The notes below the pieces were generated by a model. That model did no database searches and was not told where the DNA came from. It was given only the letters and a program-made list of their open reading frames with translations. From an uncultured Ferrimonas sp. (GTDB lineage Bacteria; Pseudomonadota; Gammaproteobacteria; Enterobacterales; Shewanellaceae), in assembly GCF_947489035.1 (NCBI RefSeq), contig NZ_CANLCI010000001.1:186001-250000 (forward strand): a stretch of 64,000 nucleotides of DNA. The letters are read 5' to 3'. Of this stretch, positions 46,566 to 55,509 are shown piece after piece. Position 1 is the stretch's first letter, and every line of letters starts with the position of its first letter. A program made the position numbers and the translations under genes.

Positions 46566-47614
46566 GAACCCTGATAAGCAACACCCTTGCAGCCGCCGCG
46601 CTGTTCGCAAGCGCCAACGCGTACGCCGAGCCACCAACTTGGTTTGAAGTTGAGCTATTGGTGTTTACCCAAGCTGATAACAGCAGCGAACACTGGCCAC
46701 CAGAGCAGCAGCCTTTTGCCACCACGGGCAGCTTGGATCTCTTTAAGCCGGTGTGGAATCCTGATTTAAGCCCATTAGAGCTCGCCCTGAATGGCTGCGA
46801 CAGCCAGCAGTGGAGTTTAGATCCTCTGGGTTGCCAACAGCGTGAACAACAAAGCCAGTCCAACCAAGCCCCTTCTAAGCTGCCAAGCCTAGCCGCGGCG
46901 ACTCAATTGGCGGATCCACTTGATGGCAAACCTTATCTGCTCACCAAAGAGTTGCTGCAATTTGGCGAGCAAGCCAGCACCTTACGCCGCAAAGGCAGCA
47001 CCATTTTGGTGCACAGCGGCTGGCAGATGCCGGTGTATGGTAAGCGCCAAGCGCAAGCGCTGCGGGTGTACGGCGGCAACAATTTCCAATCGGAATATCA
47101 GCGCAACGGCAATGTGATCAGCAACGATAACGACATCATGTCGAGCTTCAGTTGGCTCGATACGTTAACCCAACCAGAGCAAACCCAACCGGTTTGGCAA
47201 CTGGATGGGCAGCTCACCATCTATCTGAATCACTATCTGTTTATTGAATCGCGCTTGGGGCTGCGCGAGCCAAGCCAAAGGAAGGTGATGGTGGAACGGC
47301 CGTCGCCAGACAGCCATGAAGGCGGGGGTGCCATTGAAGTGTTTGCGATTGATCAACAGCCAACCTTGACGGAGCCCAGCGCAACCGAACCCTTTTTAGC
47401 GACGATTGCCCTAGATCAGAATCGCCGAGTTCGCAGTCGCGAAATTCACTATTTCGACAACCCGAAACTCGGCATGGTTATCCAGATCCGGCGCATGGAG
47501 CAACCCCAACCCCTCGCCGTGGATGACACCGACAGCATCGACGTCGACGCGAAAGAAAACGTCAATGCCGCGACTTTAACTGAAGCTGCGGCAGGCGCTA
47601 CTGGCCTTCACTGA
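46562..47614 (+). CDS. csiV: CsiV-family periplasmic protein
   Basis: 350 residues with a signal peptide (cleavage after ANAYA, about residue 22). The mature start PPTWFEVELLVFTQ and the later WQLDGQLTIYLNHYLFIESRLGLREP and REIHYFDNPKLGMVIQIRR segments are the CsiV pattern. In Shewanella and Vibrio relatives csiV follows mfd; V. cholerae CsiV is a periplasmic peptidoglycan-binding protein needed for D-amino-acid-stress survival. Start overlaps mfd stop by 4 bp. Its 3' end overlaps the convergent acylphosphatase gene by 17 bp. Confidence 0.88.
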   Translation: MRTLISNTLAAAALFASANAYAEPPTWFEVELLVFTQADNSSEHWPPEQQPFATTGSLDLFKPVWNPDLSPLELALNGCDSQQWSLDPLGCQQREQQSQSNQAPSKLPSLAAATQLADPLDGKPYLLTKELLQFGEQASTLRRKGSTILVHSGWQMPVYGKRQAQALRVYGGNNFQSEYQRNGNVISNDNDIMSSFSWLDTLTQPEQTQPVWQLDGQLTIYLNHYLFIESRLGLREPSQRKVMVERPSPDSHEGGGAIEVFAIDQQPTLTEPSATEPFLATIALDQNRRVRSREIHYFDNPKLGMVIQIRRMEQPQPLAVDDTDSIDVDAKENVNAATLTEAAAGATGLH

Positions 47615-47876
47615 TCTCGAAATCCAGATACAGATCGCTGCCGTCATAGTCGCTCACCAGCACATCATTGACGGTAGCGGACTCTGGGCCGGAGTTGGCC
47701 CAATCAATCAAAGCCTCCACCGCCTGATCGCCCCCCTGCGCTAAGATCTCAACCGAACCATCGCTGAGGTTTCGCACGTAGCCAGTAACCCCGAGCGACT
47801 GCGCCTGCTGTTGTGTGCTGGCACGAAACCAAACCCCTTGCACCTTGCCCGAAACTCGAGCGATAAGCTGTTTCAT
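47598..47876 (-). CDS. Acylphosphatase
   Basis: 92 residues from the ATG at 47876, which has AAGGGGATTGTG upstream. The catalytic loop VSGKVQGVWFRAST contains the conserved Arg, and the Asn is in GYVRNLSDGSVEI. It hydrolyses acyl phosphates such as carbamoyl or acetyl phosphate in the cytoplasm. It is convergent with csiV, overlapping its last 17 bp, and is otherwise a single-gene unit. Confidence 0.96.
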   Translation of the reverse strand: MKQLIARVSGKVQGVWFRASTQQQAQSLGVTGYVRNLSDGSVEILAQGGDQAVEALIDWANSGPESATVNDVLVSDYDGSDLYLDFEISEGQ

Positions 47877-47977
47877 CACAATCCCCTTGGTGGCAATTCA
47901 GGCAGCGGTTAACAAGTAACCATCATTATGGTTTTATCCGACTTGCTAAGCGTAGTAAAGCGCTAAACCACGCCCAA

Positions 47978-48004
47978 TAAAAAAGGCAGCCCATCGGCTG
48001 CCTT
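47978..48004 (-). terminator. Terminator of the DUF885 gene
   Basis: AAGGCAGCC-CATC-GGCTGCCTT followed on the minus strand by TTTTATTGGG. It lies 20 bp after the DUF885 stop codon. Confidence 0.85.
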
Positions 48005-48023
48005 AAATACGGTGACAAAACGC

Positions 48024-49823
48024 TTACTGTTGCTGTGCAACCCAGCGATCAATCTTCTTTTCTAGCAACGCCATTGGCAGCGAGCCTGACGACAGCACCT
48101 GATTGTGGAAGTCGCGCAGATCGAATTTATCGCCTAGCGTCTGTTCTGCTTCAGCGCGCAAACGCAAAATGGTTAATTGGCCCACTTTATAAGACAGTGC
48201 CTGCCCTGGGATCGCCATGTAGCGCTCCACTTCAGCAGTAACATCACTCGGCGCCATCGGGCTGTTATCCAACATGTACTGGATCGCTTGCTCTCGGCTC
48301 CAGCCTTTCGCGTGCAGCCCAGTATCTACCACCAAGCGCATTGCTCGCAGCATCTCATCAGATAACTTACCGAAGTACTGGTAGGGATCAGTAAACAAGC
48401 CCATCTCAATGCCTAGGTATTCCGCATACAACGCCCAGCCCTCTTCAAAGGCGGTATAGCCACCAAAACGCTGAAATTCTGGCACCCCTTGCAGCTCTTG
48501 CTTAATGGCGATTTGGAAGTGGTGCCCCGGCGACGCTTCATGCAGCGATAACGTTGTCATGCCCCATTTCGGCTGAGCCTTCAAGTTATAGGTGTTGACG
48601 TAAAATACCCCTGGGCGGCTGCCATCTGGCGCCGGCGATTCGTAGCTGGCGCCGGCAGCCGATTTCTCTCGAAACGGTTCCACCGGCTTAACCACGTAAT
48701 CCGCTTTCGGTTGAATATCAAAGTATTGCGGCAACACTTTATTGATCTTCAACTTAATCTCGCCATAGCCCGCCACCAGCTGCTCTTTTTCGGTGAAAAA
48801 GAACTTAGGCTCACTGCTAAGGTGCGCAAAGAAGGCGCTGAGATCGCCCTCAAAGCCCACTTGGGTACGCACTTTGTCCATCTCGGCCAAAATGCGGGCG
48901 ACTTCATCTAAGCCAAGCTGATGAATTTGCGCTACCGGCATGGTGGTGGTGGTGTGCATGTTGGCTAAGTGCTGATACCACGGGGCACCGCCTGGTAACT
49001 GCCCCCATCCATCGGAATCACGGCTGTTCGCCAAATACTCATCATTAAAGTAATCACGCAACTGGGTAATCGCCGGCATCAACTTGGTCACCAAGGCATC
49101 TTGGTAACGCGAACGTAATTGGCGGGCGTCTTCTGCTGAAATCGATTCTGGCATCGAAGCCAACGGCCCATAAAACGGGCTATCGTTGATATCGGCATCA
49201 ACCAAGGCGCTCAGTTGCGGAATGATTTTTTCGACCAACACTTTAGGCAGCACAACCCCTTGGCTTGCCCCTTGGTCCATCCGCTCTTGGGCGGTTTGGC
49301 TCCAAGCGATAAAATCATCCATTCGAGCAATAAAGTTGTCGTAGTCTTGCACCGTATTAAATGGCTGGGCGCTTTGCCCACTGCCCAACTGCACAAACGA
49401 GATCACTCGGCTGTAAAATTGATTCATCGGTAACAGCTCTTCGGCAAAGGCGTCCCCCGCCACCGCCACGCTCAGTTCATACTCTAAAATGTCACGGCTC
49501 AGTTGCTGCTGTGCGGTTAATGCATCAGCATCAATTGCTTGCACCTGCGCTAAAAACTGTTGATGTAACTTATTGCGCTTGGCTAAGTATTCATCGCTGA
49601 CCGAGTTAGCAAGGCGATCGTTAAACTCTGGCCGCCCAACATAGGTGCCCATGATTGGATCCAGATCCAAACCGGCATCGAAATATTGCTGAGTAAACTG
49701 ATTAAAGTTAAAAGCCGGTGCTTCAACCGGTGCTGCCACTGCCACAGGATCCGTTGCGGGTGCTTGGCAACCCGTCAACATTGCGGCAGTAACCGCAGCG
49801 ATTAGAGATAATTTCAATTTCAT
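48024..49823 (-). CDS. DUF885-family lipoprotein, probable metallopeptidase-like
   Basis: 599 residues from the ATG at 49823 (GGAG 7 nt upstream); a second ATG at 49835 adds four residues and also has a ribosome site. Lipoprotein signal with lipobox LTGC (Cys at about 19). The DUF885 hallmark HEASPGHHFQ is at about 427-436 with a downstream EEGWALYAEYLG, together resembling a HExxH-like zinc site plus distal Glu. Family members are common in marine gammaproteobacteria; peptidase activity is expected by fold but the substrate is unknown. Own terminator; no obvious operon partner. Confidence 0.88.
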   Translation of the reverse strand: MKLKLSLIAAVTAAMLTGCQAPATDPVAVAAPVEAPAFNFNQFTQQYFDAGLDLDPIMGTYVGRPEFNDRLANSVSDEYLAKRNKLHQQFLAQVQAIDADALTAQQQLSRDILEYELSVAVAGDAFAEELLPMNQFYSRVISFVQLGSGQSAQPFNTVQDYDNFIARMDDFIAWSQTAQERMDQGASQGVVLPKVLVEKIIPQLSALVDADINDSPFYGPLASMPESISAEDARQLRSRYQDALVTKLMPAITQLRDYFNDEYLANSRDSDGWGQLPGGAPWYQHLANMHTTTTMPVAQIHQLGLDEVARILAEMDKVRTQVGFEGDLSAFFAHLSSEPKFFFTEKEQLVAGYGEIKLKINKVLPQYFDIQPKADYVVKPVEPFREKSAAGASYESPAPDGSRPGVFYVNTYNLKAQPKWGMTTLSLHEASPGHHFQIAIKQELQGVPEFQRFGGYTAFEEGWALYAEYLGIEMGLFTDPYQYFGKLSDEMLRAMRLVVDTGLHAKGWSREQAIQYMLDNSPMAPSDVTAEVERYMAIPGQALSYKVGQLTILRLRAEAEQTLGDKFDLRDFHNQVLSSGSLPMALLEKKIDRWVAQQQ

Positions 49824-49933
49824 CTTGTGCTCCATGCGTCATACCTCTGGGCTGTCCTGCTGATGCGGGAACGCCCAATCTCACTTTGCTGCCCTCCAAA
49901 ATCGAAGTGGGAAAAACAAAGTGGGTACCAATA

Positions 49934-49957
49934 AAAAGCCCCGCAATGCGGGGCTTT
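49934..49957 (-). terminator. Terminator of the TonB-TtpC operon
   Basis: AAAAGCCCCGC-AA-TGCGGGGCTTTT. On the minus strand it is followed by TTATTGG. It lies 17 bp after the TPR gene stop. Confidence 0.85.
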
Positions 49958-49974
49958 TCCTTTCGCTGCGAACG

Positions 49975-51225
49975 TTACTTCACAGACACTTTTTTGCGCT
50001 TGGCGGTGTCTTCAATGTAAGACAACCAGCTCTTAGCATTTTTCGCAGTCTTCTTATCTTTGGTGGCAGCCTTACACGCTTTGTATGCAGCTTTAAATTC
50101 ACCTAAGTAGAAGTGCGCTTGAGCCAGCAGCATCTGTGCCTCGCCAATGCTCTTCAGGCCAGTGCCGTCCATCGCATTACGCACTGCAGCCTTCGCTTCT
50201 TTGTAGCGCTCTTTTTCCATCAGCAAACCAGCTTGACGCATAAAATGCTTGGCGTTGTTGGACATTTTGCCCGCCTCGCCATAGAACACCACTGCCTTAT
50301 CAATCTGCTTCGCCTGATGGTAAGTGTTCGCTAACATCGACACGCTGGTCTCATCACGCTCCACCAGACCATCTTTCAGGTATTTCTCCTGAAGTTTGGC
50401 GGATTTCAGCGGCACGTTATTCTGGGCGTACAGCTGAGCCAGCATTTTAAACTCGCTCGCCTTTTCCAGGTAACCATTACGATACGCAACATCCATGGTG
50501 TAAAGCGACTTTTTGAAATCTTCGCTTAACATGTACATCTGCGCTAACTGAACCCAAGCTCGGCCTTCATGCGGGAACAAACGTACAATTTCTTCGGCAA
50601 TTTTTGCTGCGTTTTTGTACTGCTTGGTCTCGTAGTAAGCGCCCATCTTCAAGCTGTAAGCCGCCTTTTTAGGCTTTTTTTGCAAGGCGATGGACTTATC
50701 AGCAAAACTAATTGCTGGCTTGTACTCTTTCTTTTCGTAATGTGCGCTCGCCATACGCAGGTAGACGTTAACGTCTTCCTTACAGGTAAACGACATCCAG
50801 TCTTGGTAGTACTTCAGGGCATCATCGAACTTACGCTCAGAGATGCTCAGATCCGCCAGCAACTTAATTGCATTGCCGTGGTCGCTACCACCTAACTGGT
50901 TAATGTCTACCGCCACCTTAAGGTGTTTCATTGCGGTATTCACTTTGCCATCTTTCCCAGCGTACAGGCTGCCGATCATGCGGGAAACGTACGCTTTATC
51001 GAAATCGCTGCTGGTTTTAATTTCCAACAAGATCCCAAGCGCTTCATCCACCTGTTCGCCACTGTACAATTCGTATGCTTTTTGAACCTTCTTACCAACT
51101 CGCTCAGATACCGCACGACTCTTACGATCATCGATTGGACACTTAGCCGCTAATGCTGGTGTGGCAACCACACCAGCGGCGATAGCGAGTAGCAGTGCAG
51201 GGATCAATTTGGTCTTTTTCGACAT
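49975..51225 (-). CDS. Periplasmic TPR-repeat protein of the TonB/TtpC operon
   Basis: 416 residues with a signal peptide (cleavage after ATPALA, about residue 26). Helical TPR-like repeats cover most of the mature part (for example DDALKYYQDWM, KPAISFADKSIAL, GRAWVQLAQMYMLSEDFKKSLYTMDVAYRNG). The C-terminus is strongly basic (KDKKTAKNAKSW...KRKKVSVK). It is the last gene of DUF3450-ttpC-exbB-exbD-tonB-TPR. In Shewanella and Vibrio such TPR proteins accompany the TonB2-type system; the role is not well known, perhaps holding receptors or the TonB complex together. Confidence 0.85.
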   Translation of the reverse strand: MSKKTKLIPALLLAIAAGVVATPALAAKCPIDDRKSRAVSERVGKKVQKAYELYSGEQVDEALGILLEIKTSSDFDKAYVSRMIGSLYAGKDGKVNTAMKHLKVAVDINQLGGSDHGNAIKLLADLSISERKFDDALKYYQDWMSFTCKEDVNVYLRMASAHYEKKEYKPAISFADKSIALQKKPKKAAYSLKMGAYYETKQYKNAAKIAEEIVRLFPHEGRAWVQLAQMYMLSEDFKKSLYTMDVAYRNGYLEKASEFKMLAQLYAQNNVPLKSAKLQEKYLKDGLVERDETSVSMLANTYHQAKQIDKAVVFYGEAGKMSNNAKHFMRQAGLLMEKERYKEAKAAVRNAMDGTGLKSIGEAQMLLAQAHFYLGEFKAAYKACKAATKDKKTAKNAKSWLSYIEDTAKRKKVSVK

Positions 51226-51239
51226 AGTATCCTCCTGCC

Positions 51240-51860
51240 TTAGCCGTTGGCTTTATCCAAGGCGAAATCCAAACGAACTTGCTGACCCGTTTGTTTCACC
51301 GGCTTACCATCAACAATTTTCGGTTTGTACTTCCACTTGCGAAGTGCACGACGCGCTTCTTGATCAAACAAGCGACGAGGCTCAGCTTGGACAACTTTAA
51401 CGTCTTCCACGCCGCCTAACTCGTTAATGGTGAAGCTCAACACTACGTAACCTTCTTTACCGTCGCGGGCTGCTTTCACAGGGTAGCGAGGTTCGATTCG
51501 TACGATAGGTGTGGCATCGCCATCACGGGCCATCGCGTTACTTGGATCACCAAGACCGGTATCGATCCCACCTAAGTCAGGGCCAGAGATATTAACCGAA
51601 ATAGAATCACTTACATCGGCAGTATCAGGCTCCATCTCAACCGGTTTTGGCGGCTGTTGCGGTGGCTTTGGTGGCTTCGGCTTTGGACGGTCACGATTCT
51701 GCGCTTGCGCGTCTTGCCGCTCCATCACAATCTCGATCGGTGGCGTATCAAAGTTATTGTCGTGGCGCTTAGCACCACCACTTACCAGAAACGCCATGAA
51801 AGAGAACAAAGCGAAGGTCACCGCAGCACCAACGAGTAGGGCTAACAGTGATCTCAACAT
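51240..51860 (-). CDS. tonB: TonB energy transducer (TonB2-type)
   Basis: 206 residues, short like TonB2 proteins. N-terminal membrane anchor (about 3-25), a periplasmic linker with a Pro/Lys run (RPKPKPPKPPQQPPKP, about 57-72) and the C-terminal TonB domain (PRYPVKAARDGKEGYVVLSF ... ALRKWKYKPKIVDGKPV). It transmits proton-motive force from ExbB/ExbD to outer-membrane receptors. It starts 1 bp after the exbD stop and has a good GGAGG site. Confidence 0.96.
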   Translation of the reverse strand: MLRSLLALLVGAAVTFALFSFMAFLVSGGAKRHDNNFDTPPIEIVMERQDAQAQNRDRPKPKPPKPPQQPPKPVEMEPDTADVSDSISVNISGPDLGGIDTGLGDPSNAMARDGDATPIVRIEPRYPVKAARDGKEGYVVLSFTINELGGVEDVKVVQAEPRRLFDQEARRALRKWKYKPKIVDGKPVKQTGQQVRLDFALDKANG

Positions 51861-51861
51861 A

Positions 51862-52266
51862 TTAATCTGCCTCCGCCGAGACCGAAATCTGGTCGATGCC
51901 GGCAGCTTTAACCTGATCCATCACTTTAACAACGACACCATGTTTGGCTTCTTTGTCTGCTTGGATCATAACCTGTGCTTCTGGCGACTCAGCCAACATC
52001 CGTTCAACGTTAGCGCGAACACGCTGTACGTCAACTTCACGCTTTTCCATGTAAACGATGCCGTTTTCATTGATAGCAATGAAGATGTTAGCCGATGGCT
52101 TTTTCGAAGCCTGTTGTGCTTTAGGACGGTTAACTTCAATACCAGACTCTTTAACGAACGAGGTAGTTACGATAAAGAAGATCAGCATGATGAAAACGAT
52201 GTCCAGCATCGGAGTCATGTCGACTTCGGCTTCGTCCACTACTGTGGAATGCTTCTTACGTGCCAT
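51862..52266 (-). CDS. exbD: Biopolymer transport protein ExbD
   Basis: 134 residues. One membrane helix at about 20-41 with the essential proton-carrying Asp (D22, in DMTPMLDIVFIMLIFFIVTT) and a periplasmic domain ending QADKEAKHGVVVKVMDQVKAAG. It forms the proton channel with ExbB. It lies 12 bp after exbB and 1 bp before tonB. Confidence 0.97.
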   Translation of the reverse strand: MARKKHSTVVDEAEVDMTPMLDIVFIMLIFFIVTTSFVKESGIEVNRPKAQQASKKPSANIFIAINENGIVYMEKREVDVQRVRANVERMLAESPEAQVMIQADKEAKHGVVVKVMDQVKAAGIDQISVSAEAD

Positions 52267-52278
52267 AAAAAACTCTCT

Positions 52279-52803
52279 TTAATGATGCGGCAAGTTATCA
52301 ATTAACTGCTCGGTGGACATTTTCATACGCGCTTTCAAACGGGTACTGAAGAAAACACCAGACAGAGCGGCAACCATGCCCGACATAGTCGGGATAGTGG
52401 CCATCGAAATACCACCAGCCATCAGACGTGGGTTACCAGTACCTTGTACCGCCATCACTTCAAACACTGCAATCATGCCGGTAACCGTACCGAGCAGACC
52501 CAACATTGGACAGATAGCCACCAAGGTATTAATCAAACCCATACGTGCATTTAATTGTTCTTGTGCCTGGGAGATCCACGCTTCACGGATGCGATGGGCA
52601 TACCAAGAAGTGCTGTCTGCGCGTGCGTCCCATTTAGCGATGATTTCTTTGCGTACGCCTGGAAAGACGAAACTAACGTAGAAATAACGCTCTAACATCA
52701 ACACCCACATCAGGAACAGCGCTCCTGCAACCAACCAGAGTACATCGCCTCCCGTGGCCATGAAGTCCCTGACAGACTCCCAGAGTTCTACCAGGTAAAG
52801 CAT
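52279..52803 (-). CDS. exbB: Biopolymer transport protein ExbB
   Basis: 174 residues, the short ExbB2 form. Three membrane helices: about 19-40, 93-115 and 128-150. The family motif LINTLVAICPMLGLLGTVTGMI is intact, as is the Gly-rich NPRLMAGGISMATIPTMSGM. It works with ExbD and with the larger TtpC protein encoded just upstream. Confidence 0.97.
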   Translation of the reverse strand: MLYLVELWESVRDFMATGGDVLWLVAGALFLMWVLMLERYFYVSFVFPGVRKEIIAKWDARADSTSWYAHRIREAWISQAQEQLNARMGLINTLVAICPMLGLLGTVTGMIAVFEVMAVQGTGNPRLMAGGISMATIPTMSGMVAALSGVFFSTRLKARMKMSTEQLIDNLPHH

Positions 52804-52805
52804 AA

Positions 52806-54176
52806 TTATTTGCCTCGCTGTTCAGCGTGAGCAGCAATGATGCCAGTGCTTTGCTTATCCAGTACGTCGGAAACGGCTTTAGCACGACCCGCTACAAACG
52901 CGTGCATCAACAACAGTGGCAGGGCAGCAACCAGACCCAATACGGTGGTTACCAATGCCATTGAGATGCCGCCGGCCATAATCTTAGGATCACCAGTACC
53001 AAACAGGGTGATGTCCTGGAAGGTTGCGATCATACCGGTTACGGTACCCAACAGACCCAGCATTGGTGCAATCGCGGCCAGAACCTTAATGATGTTTACG
53101 CCAGATTCGATCTTTGGAGTCTCTTGCAGGATGGCTTCATCCAGTTTCAGCTCCAAGGTCTCAACGTCAACGTCGCCGGATTCTTTGTACACTTTAATAA
53201 TGCGACCCAAGGCGTTGTTACGAGGATCTTCCAGGTTCTTCATCTGAGAGCGGATCTTGGCGGACTCGATAGTCAGCGAGTAGATCTTCCACAGAGAAAT
53301 CAACAGACCAAATGCCAGCAGGCCAGCGATGATCTTACCTACGATGCCACCCGCTTCAAACTGCTCTTGCAGGGTCGCTTTTTGGGTGTAAACCTGCAGC
53401 AAACCACCGCGTGACGGATCGATAAACACTTCGGTAACTGCACCAGCAGCCGCGCTTTGGAACGCACCTACGGTAGCGACCTTGTACCCTTCTGGCTGCT
53501 TAGGCAGCTGCAAAATGGTGCCAGTGTTTGGGTTAAAGTTCAGGTATTCGCCATTGGCCATCAAAGTGAAAGAACCAACACGGGTTACTTCCATCGCTTC
53601 AACGCTGCCAGATGAGTTGGTTACATCCGCAGTAAACTTAACCACCTTGCCGGACTGAGTCATTTCAGTCTGTAGGGAGTACCACAGCTCTTCCAGCTCT
53701 TTAATGGTTGGCAGTTCTTTGGCCATGCCCAGTTTCATCATGACATCGTCACGACCAGGGTACTGTGCACTTACCAAAGAGCTGGCCAACTGACCAGACA
53801 TGTCACCGGAAACCTGACGAACAACACCAAACATTTCGCCCAAATCACCGGTCGCAGTAGCCAAATCGCGGCTTAAGCGGTCAATGCTTTGGTCGTTGTC
53901 AGTGAAAGACTTCTGCAAGTCTTTACCGCGTTGTTTTTCAGCAGCCAATGATGACTTAGCACGCTTCAGTAGGGCTTGCTTATCAGCACGCTCAGAAACG
54001 AACTCCGCTTCACGCTTCTTGTTCAAGCGAGCTTCGGACTGACGGTCGGTTTTGATTTGGTTCAGCAATTGATCCAGTGTTTGCGCTGCGCTTACTGGAG
54101 CTGAATCTGCTGCCAAAGTGGTAGCAGAGAAAGTCATTGCGGCTGCAACTACGGCAGTAGTGATGAGCTTTTTCAT
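52806..54176 (-). CDS. TtpC-like MotA/TolQ/ExbB-domain protein
   Basis: 456 residues with signal peptide (cleavage near ATTLAADS, about 23), a long coiled coil at about 25-115, a periplasmic beta-rich middle region, then three membrane helices with the ExbB motif (NIIKVLAAIAPMLGLLGTVTGMI and KIMAGGISMALVTTVLGLVAALPLL). This arrangement matches TtpC of Vibrio, which is required with TonB2-ExbB2-ExbD2 for iron-siderophore transport. The start overlaps the DUF3450 stop by 1 bp (TAATG), and exbB follows 2 bp after its own stop. Confidence 0.93.
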   Translation of the reverse strand: MKKLITTAVVAAAMTFSATTLAADSAPVSAAQTLDQLLNQIKTDRQSEARLNKKREAEFVSERADKQALLKRAKSSLAAEKQRGKDLQKSFTDNDQSIDRLSRDLATATGDLGEMFGVVRQVSGDMSGQLASSLVSAQYPGRDDVMMKLGMAKELPTIKELEELWYSLQTEMTQSGKVVKFTADVTNSSGSVEAMEVTRVGSFTLMANGEYLNFNPNTGTILQLPKQPEGYKVATVGAFQSAAAGAVTEVFIDPSRGGLLQVYTQKATLQEQFEAGGIVGKIIAGLLAFGLLISLWKIYSLTIESAKIRSQMKNLEDPRNNALGRIIKVYKESGDVDVETLELKLDEAILQETPKIESGVNIIKVLAAIAPMLGLLGTVTGMIATFQDITLFGTGDPKIMAGGISMALVTTVLGLVAALPLLLMHAFVAGRAKAVSDVLDKQSTGIIAAHAEQRGK

Positions 54177-54958
54177 TATTCTGCACTCTCCGCGGTTTTA
54201 ACTGGAACTCGGAACAGATCAGGTGCTGCCTGACGACGCGCCATCTTGATCGCGCTGGATGCATTACGCATTGAGTCTTCTGGCATCGCATTCCAAGTAC
54301 GGTCTTCGTTATCCCATACCCAAGCTTGCTTCTGATCTACGGATTGCGCTAAGAACACCACGCGACCTAAGTGGAAGAAATCAACCACTTTCTCTTTGCC
54401 ATCAATGGCCAGAGTGCCTTCGTACGCGTTCATCTTGTTACCGTATTCGTTCTCGATCTGGTAAGCATCCAGAACCAAGCGGTATTTTTCAGAGGTCGAC
54501 ACGTCGGAATCGCCCATGACTTCTTTCAGGCGTTCAACGCGAGCGGTACGCTCTTCAATCTCAAATGGAACATCCAGAGCAACAAATTGCTCTAGCGAGT
54601 TGATCATGCTGGTCATCAGCGGCACAACACCTTGCTTGGTGCGTTCGATGCCATTGATCTGATCTTGCAAAGACGCAATGCGCGCTTGTTGATCAGCCAC
54701 CAGAGTCGCAACGTAATCGTTATAGTGTTTGAGGGTTTCAGTTTCATCCACAACCAGACGGTACTCAAACAGCATGTCTTGAGCTTGATCGTACAGCTTG
54801 TTGACTTTCTGTTGAGACTTCGCAGAGTCCTGTTGGATCTGCTTATCGGCGTTTTGGATATCGGTCAGCTTGTCTGCTGCTACAGACATACCGCTTACAG
54901 AAAGTGCAATCGCACCAAATACTGCAGAGGCAAGTTTGGTTCTTTTCATCACGGACAT
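54176..54958 (-). CDS. DUF3450-family periplasmic coiled-coil protein
   Basis: 260 residues from the ATG at 54958; a TTG at 54967 and an ATG at 54949 are alternatives. Signal peptide with cleavage after SVAA (about 28). The mature part has a long coiled coil (about 30-110: QNADKQIQQDSAKSQQKVNKLYDQ) and then the DUF3450 core (VPLMTSMINSLEQFVALDVPFEIEERTARVERLKE; KYRLVLDAYQIENEYG; LGRVVFLAQSVDQKQAWVW). Family members always travel with TtpC-type TonB genes. It is the first gene of the operon. A partner role with TtpC is inference. Confidence 0.92.
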   Translation of the reverse strand: MSVMKRTKLASAVFGAIALSVSGMSVAADKLTDIQNADKQIQQDSAKSQQKVNKLYDQAQDMLFEYRLVVDETETLKHYNDYVATLVADQQARIASLQDQINGIERTKQGVVPLMTSMINSLEQFVALDVPFEIEERTARVERLKEVMGDSDVSTSEKYRLVLDAYQIENEYGNKMNAYEGTLAIDGKEKVVDFFHLGRVVFLAQSVDQKQAWVWDNEDRTWNAMPEDSMRNASSAIKMARRQAAPDLFRVPVKTAESAE

Positions 54959-55093
54959 AGTTCCCAACCAGTCTTGTTGTGAGCCTAAGCCTCAATCACT
55001 ACTACTGCGCTATACTCAGTTTCGCGTCGTGGCTAGTCCCGTTTTTTGTTTTTCTGCGCTGTCTCACGTTTCTACGAAAGTACAGGCTTCCGC

Positions 55094-55123
55094 ATCATTC
55101 CATAGCGTAACGAGTTGTGTCAA
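55094..55123 (-). promoter_or_regulatory. Candidate promoter of the DUF3450-TtpC-TonB operon
   Basis: On the minus strand a perfect -35 TTGACA and an 18-nt spacer lead to AATGAT (four of six). The transcript would begin near 55087, about 130 nt before the DUF3450 start. Seen by eye only. Confidence 0.45.
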
Positions 55124-55430
55124 GGATGTTACCTTTGCAACAGCTACTCAAACTTCATTCAAACATCCACAACAACCAAATGGCGTAAAATTAATTTCAT
55201 TAGATGTTAACCATTTAGAAAAAATAACCCTTCATCTTTCGCGATAAATTAATTATTAAGTTCATTTTACGATCGAGTTAACAACACAAAAAAGTGCATA
55301 AAAAATCACCGATGGGCGCATTTGCAGCAGCGAAGTAACGTTCCATTCACATCCGGTACGATTTTATTTTTCGACACCGACATTGCTCAAAATACATTCG
55401 AATTATGAAAAAGCCCCCTACTGCTGCAAC

Positions 55431-55456
55431 AAAAAAAGCCCCGAACCAATTTGGCT
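55431..55456 (-). terminator. Weak terminator after the small lipoprotein gene
   Basis: On the minus strand AGCC - 12 nt - GGCT is followed by seven Ts. The stem is short; the T tract makes termination plausible. Confidence 0.35.
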
Positions 55457-55509
55457 AAGGACTTCATTTCAGTAGTGGAAGCATTAACTGCAATTTAAAT
55501 AGCGAAAAA

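Larger units (their letters stand above)
54959..55509. other. AT-rich intergenic region before the DUF3450-TonB operon
   Basis: About 550 bp without a credible gene. It contains a near-consensus promoter at 55094-55123 on the minus strand, many AT-rich stretches and a weak terminator-like element (about 55431-55456) behind the small lipoprotein gene. No convincing Fur box was seen by eye. A short plus-strand frame crossing 54870-55247 has neither ribosome site nor recognisable sequence. Confidence 0.6.

Noticed and set aside
54959-55300. Fur box in front of the TonB operon
   Set aside because: Only general AT-rich sequence was found; no stretch fits the Fur consensus well enough to claim.
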